Positions 61,826-64,000 of a DNA stretch of 64,000 bases are shown piece by piece; positions within the stretch are counted from its first letter, which is position 1; each line of letters starts with the position of its first letter. Source of the stretch: Pelagibius sp. Alg239-R121. GTDB lineage: Bacteria; Pseudomonadota; Alphaproteobacteria; Kiloniellales; Kiloniellaceae. The stretch is taken from assembly GCF_947331435.1 (NCBI RefSeq), contig NZ_CAMZOF010000001.1, positions 868,001-932,000 on the forward strand, given 5' to 3'. Made by a program: the position numbers and the translations under genes. The notes under the pieces are model-generated. The model did not search any database. It had not been told where the DNA came from and saw only the letters and a program-made list of their open reading frames with translations.

Positions 61826-62367
61826 TTGTTCAACTCGTTGATGAGCGGCAGGATGATTTCTTCGACGGCAGCTGTATCGATTGGACCGATATGGCGGTAG
61901 CGAATGCGTCCTTCGCCGTCCACGATATAGGTTTCGGGCACACCATACACGCCCCAATCAATTGATACCCGTCCGCTCGAATCGGCTCCGATCCGGGCAT
62001 AGGGGTTCCCGTGTTCTCGCAACCAGGCCGCGGCATCATCGGGTTTATCTTTGTAGTTGATACCGTATAGCCGAATGCCGTTACGCTTTGCCAGCTCGGT
62101 GAGGATCGGGTGCTCGGCAAGGCAGGGCAGACACCATGATGCGAAAGCATTGACCAGGGTTACCGTACCCTGCTTCAGATCTTCGTTGTCGAAGCCGACG
62201 ACACCGGAACCGTTCAGCCTCGGCAGGTCGAAGACCGGCACATCCTTGTCAATCATGACCGACGGAATGTCCGACGGATTTCGTTCAGGATCCAGCCCCC
62301 AAAAGAAATATCCGCCTATGATCACGAAAACGGCGATCGGCAGAAAGAAGATCAGTTTACGGGCCAT
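61822..62367 (-). CDS. ccmG: Thiol:disulfide interchange protein CcmG/DsbE
   Basis: A 181-residue membrane-anchored thioredoxin-fold reductase. A signal anchor (LIFFLPIAVFVIIGGYFFW) is followed by the fold with CxxC in ASWCLPCLAEHP, GINYKDKPDDAAAWL and cis-Pro VYGVPETYIVDGEGRIRYRHIG. It keeps apocytochrome thiols and CcmH reduced. The ATG directly follows the ccmF stop. Confidence 0.95.
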   Translation of the reverse strand: MARKLIFFLPIAVFVIIGGYFFWGLDPERNPSDIPSVMIDKDVPVFDLPRLNGSGVVGFDNEDLKQGTVTLVNAFASWCLPCLAEHPILTELAKRNGIRLYGINYKDKPDDAAAWLREHGNPYARIGADSSGRVSIDWGVYGVPETYIVDGEGRIRYRHIGPIDTAAVEEIILPLINELNK

Positions 62368-64000
62368 CTATGCCTGAGCTCCCAGCCCGCCGGTCCCGGA
62401 TTTCGCTTGCCAGCGTTTGCTGCGTACCGGCGCGCCCACGCGCAGGCGGCGATCGCTCAGCGAGACGGTGCCGCCGAGCACCATGATCAGGCAACCTGCC
62501 CAGATCCAAGGCACCAACGGCTCGTGATAGATACGTGTGGTCCAGCCACCCCTTCCATCAGGGTCTCCGACGACGACATAGAGATCTTCCAGGCCAGTCG
62601 TATGGATCCCAGCCTCGGTGGTTGGCATGTTTTGAACGTTGTAGAGCCGCCTCTGCGGCGTGAGTTTGGCAATGAACTCTCCATCTTTGGTGATGATGAA
62701 GGTGCCTTCCTCGGCACGGTAGTTGGGGCCCTCGACGGGTTTCAATCCTTCGAAAAGATAACTGTAGCCAGCAACCTCGATCGTTTCTCCTGGCCGGGTG
62801 ATACGAATATCTTCGGTTTTCCAGGCGGCGGATCCGGTCATGCCCGCAATTGCCACCGCCATACCTGCGTGGGCGAGGGTCATACCGTGGGCTGCGCGCG
62901 GCAGCTTGATTGCCCGGTTTAAACTGTCGGCGAGGGGAAGACGGAAGAGCTTGACCCGTTCTGCCCACTCCACCAGTGCACCAACAAAGAGCCAGGCGGC
63001 AAAGCCGATGGCTGCAATTGCCAGAACCGGACCTCCATCCTGAAGATAGGCGGTGACCAGGACTGCGACCACAGTCATGAACCCGGCAAACTTCAAGCGC
63101 GATAAGACAGCACCCAGCTCGGCGCGTTTCCAGGGCATCATGGGGCCGACCGCCATGACTGCGACCAGCGGGACCATCAAGGGCACGAAAACGGCGTTGT
63201 AGTAAGGCGTGCCCACAGAGATCTTTGTGCCCGTGGCTTCCAGCAACAAGGGCCCCAGTGTGCCGACAAACACTACGAAGGTTGCGACGGTCAGAAGAAG
63301 GTTGTTCAGAACCAGGCCACCCTCGCGGCTGATCGGACTGAACAATCCACCGGATGTAAGCGCAGGTGCGCGCAAGGCGAAAAGCAATAGCGATCCACCA
63401 ATCGCGATGGCCAACAGAACGAGGATAAAAAGACCACGTTCCGGATCAGTCGCAAAGGCATGGACCGAGGTCAGCAGACCTGACCGAACGATGAAGGTGC
63501 CGATCAGCGACAGGGAAAAGGTCAGGATCGCCAGCAGGATGGTCCAGACCTTCAGAGAGTCGCGTTTTTCGACCACAATTGCCGAATGCAGCAGGGCGGT
63601 TCCCATGAGCCAGGGCATGAAGGAGACGTTCTCGACCGGATCCCAAAACCACCAGCCACCCCAGCCCAGCTCGTAATAGGCCCACCAGCTTCCCAGGGCG
63701 ATACCCGCGGTCAGCGTGATCCAGGCGGCTAGGGTCCAGGGCCGGACCCAGCGTGCCCAGGCAGCGTCGACTTTACCCTCAATCAGAGCGGCGACGGCAA
63801 AGGAGAAGGCGATCGAAAAGCCGACGTAGCCGGCGTAGAGCATAGGGGGATGAAATGCGAGGCCCGGATCCTGCAGCAACGGGTTGAGATCGCGCCCGTC
63901 CAGTGGTGCCGGAAACATCCGCTCAAAGGGGTTTGACGTGAAGATAAGGAAAGCCAGAAAACCAAGAGTGATCATGGCCTGGACCGATAGAACGCGCGCT
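62368..64000 (-). CDS. ccmF: Haem lyase subunit CcmF, C-terminal part, 5' end outside window
   Basis: At least 544 residues of CcmF; the frame continues past the window edge (ALLSVQ-like residues upstream of the first in-frame ATG at 63975). The haem-handling WWD motif is WAYYELGWGGWWFWDPVENVSF, with multiple TM helices and the periplasmic His-bearing loops (GLAFHPPMLYAGY). The last 40 residues run to RRLRVGAPVRSKRW. CcmF with CcmH attaches haem to apocytochrome c at the periplasmic face. Coupled to ccmG. Confidence 0.95.
   Translation of the reverse strand, partial: ARVLSVQAMITLGFLAFLIFTSNPFERMFPAPLDGRDLNPLLQDPGLAFHPPMLYAGYVGFSIAFSFAVAALIEGKVDAAWARWVRPWTLAAWITLTAGIALGSWWAYYELGWGGWWFWDPVENVSFMPWLMGTALLHSAIVVEKRDSLKVWTILLAILTFSLSLIGTFIVRSGLLTSVHAFATDPERGLFILVLLAIAIGGSLLLFALRAPALTSGGLFSPISREGGLVLNNLLLTVATFVVFVGTLGPLLLEATGTKISVGTPYYNAVFVPLMVPLVAVMAVGPMMPWKRAELGAVLSRLKFAGFMTVVAVLVTAYLQDGGPVLAIAAIGFAAWLFVGALVEWAERVKLFRLPLADSLNRAIKLPRAAHGMTLAHAGMAVAIAGMTGSAAWKTEDIRITRPGETIEVAGYSYLFEGLKPVEGPNYRAEEGTFIITKDGEFIAKLTPQRRLYNVQNMPTTEAGIHTTGLEDLYVVVGDPDGRGGWTTRIYHEPLVPWIWAGCLIMVLGGTVSLSDRRLRVGAPVRSKRWQAKSGTGGLGAQA

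Overview
The window is chromosomal DNA of an alphaproteobacterium, most likely a Rhodospirillales/Kiloniellales-type marine or soil organism. Pointers are the moderately high GC, a translationally coupled ccmF-ccmG-ccmH-ccmI run, an RpoE/ChrR-type sigma/anti-sigma pair, IalB and NnrU family proteins, a rhizobial-type asparaginase and frequent GTG/TTG starts with ATGA or GTGA overlaps. The placement is an inference from gene content. No phage, insertion sequence, CRISPR array or rRNA operon is visible.

Layout. 1-12 kb: a truncated FadR-type regulator, recQ, an Hpt protein, a short-chain dehydrogenase, a Bax inhibitor-1 protein, a YbbA/YbbP-like ABC pair divergent from an SGNH esterase coupled to a FIST sensor, and an aldo/keto reductase. 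12-25 kb: RNA cyclic phosphodiesterase, two EamA transporters, LMW phosphatase, sirtuin, a SufR-like regulator divergent from a Rieske fusion protein, a uracil-DNA glycosylase, phhB, AraC/cupin pair, a second SDR and a Rieske oxygenase. 25-39 kb: scoAB CoA transferase, aminotransferase, a DUF1127-like small protein, a dehalogenase-like hydrolase and CGNR regulator flanking a perfect operator, an asparaginase/quinone reductase/methyltransferase/phosphatase run, the sigma/anti-sigma pair, ialB-like gene and rlmN.

39.1-47.4 kb is the most unusual region and the best candidate for an undescribed system. It has a FapF-like outer-membrane barrel with an N-terminal coiled coil, a 0.9 kb AT-rich intergenic stretch, a LuxR-type regulator, two tandem paralogous glycine-rich exported proteins with the same 33-residue C-terminal module, a small exported protein, a FapD-like C39 peptidase and a further exported protein. 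The small proteins share a DLRG(G) motif resembling a double-glycine processing site. The set looks like a highly divergent relative of the Pseudomonas Fap functional-amyloid export locus, with glycine-rich GGX proteins where FapB/FapC would be.

47.5-64 kb returns to housekeeping: argG, nnrU-like, DUF3253, folD, DUF167 and yggT genes, tRNA-Ala(CGC) with a clear promoter, a periplasmic sensor-like protein and chemoreceptor, a PAS histidine kinase, a four-gene polar amino-acid ABC operon, and the cytochrome c maturation genes running off the window end.

A family of about 50-57 bp imperfect palindromes with TTAGAG/CTCTAA ends is scattered through at least ten intergenic spaces. Its arms covary, and it is a second feature that standard annotation would miss.
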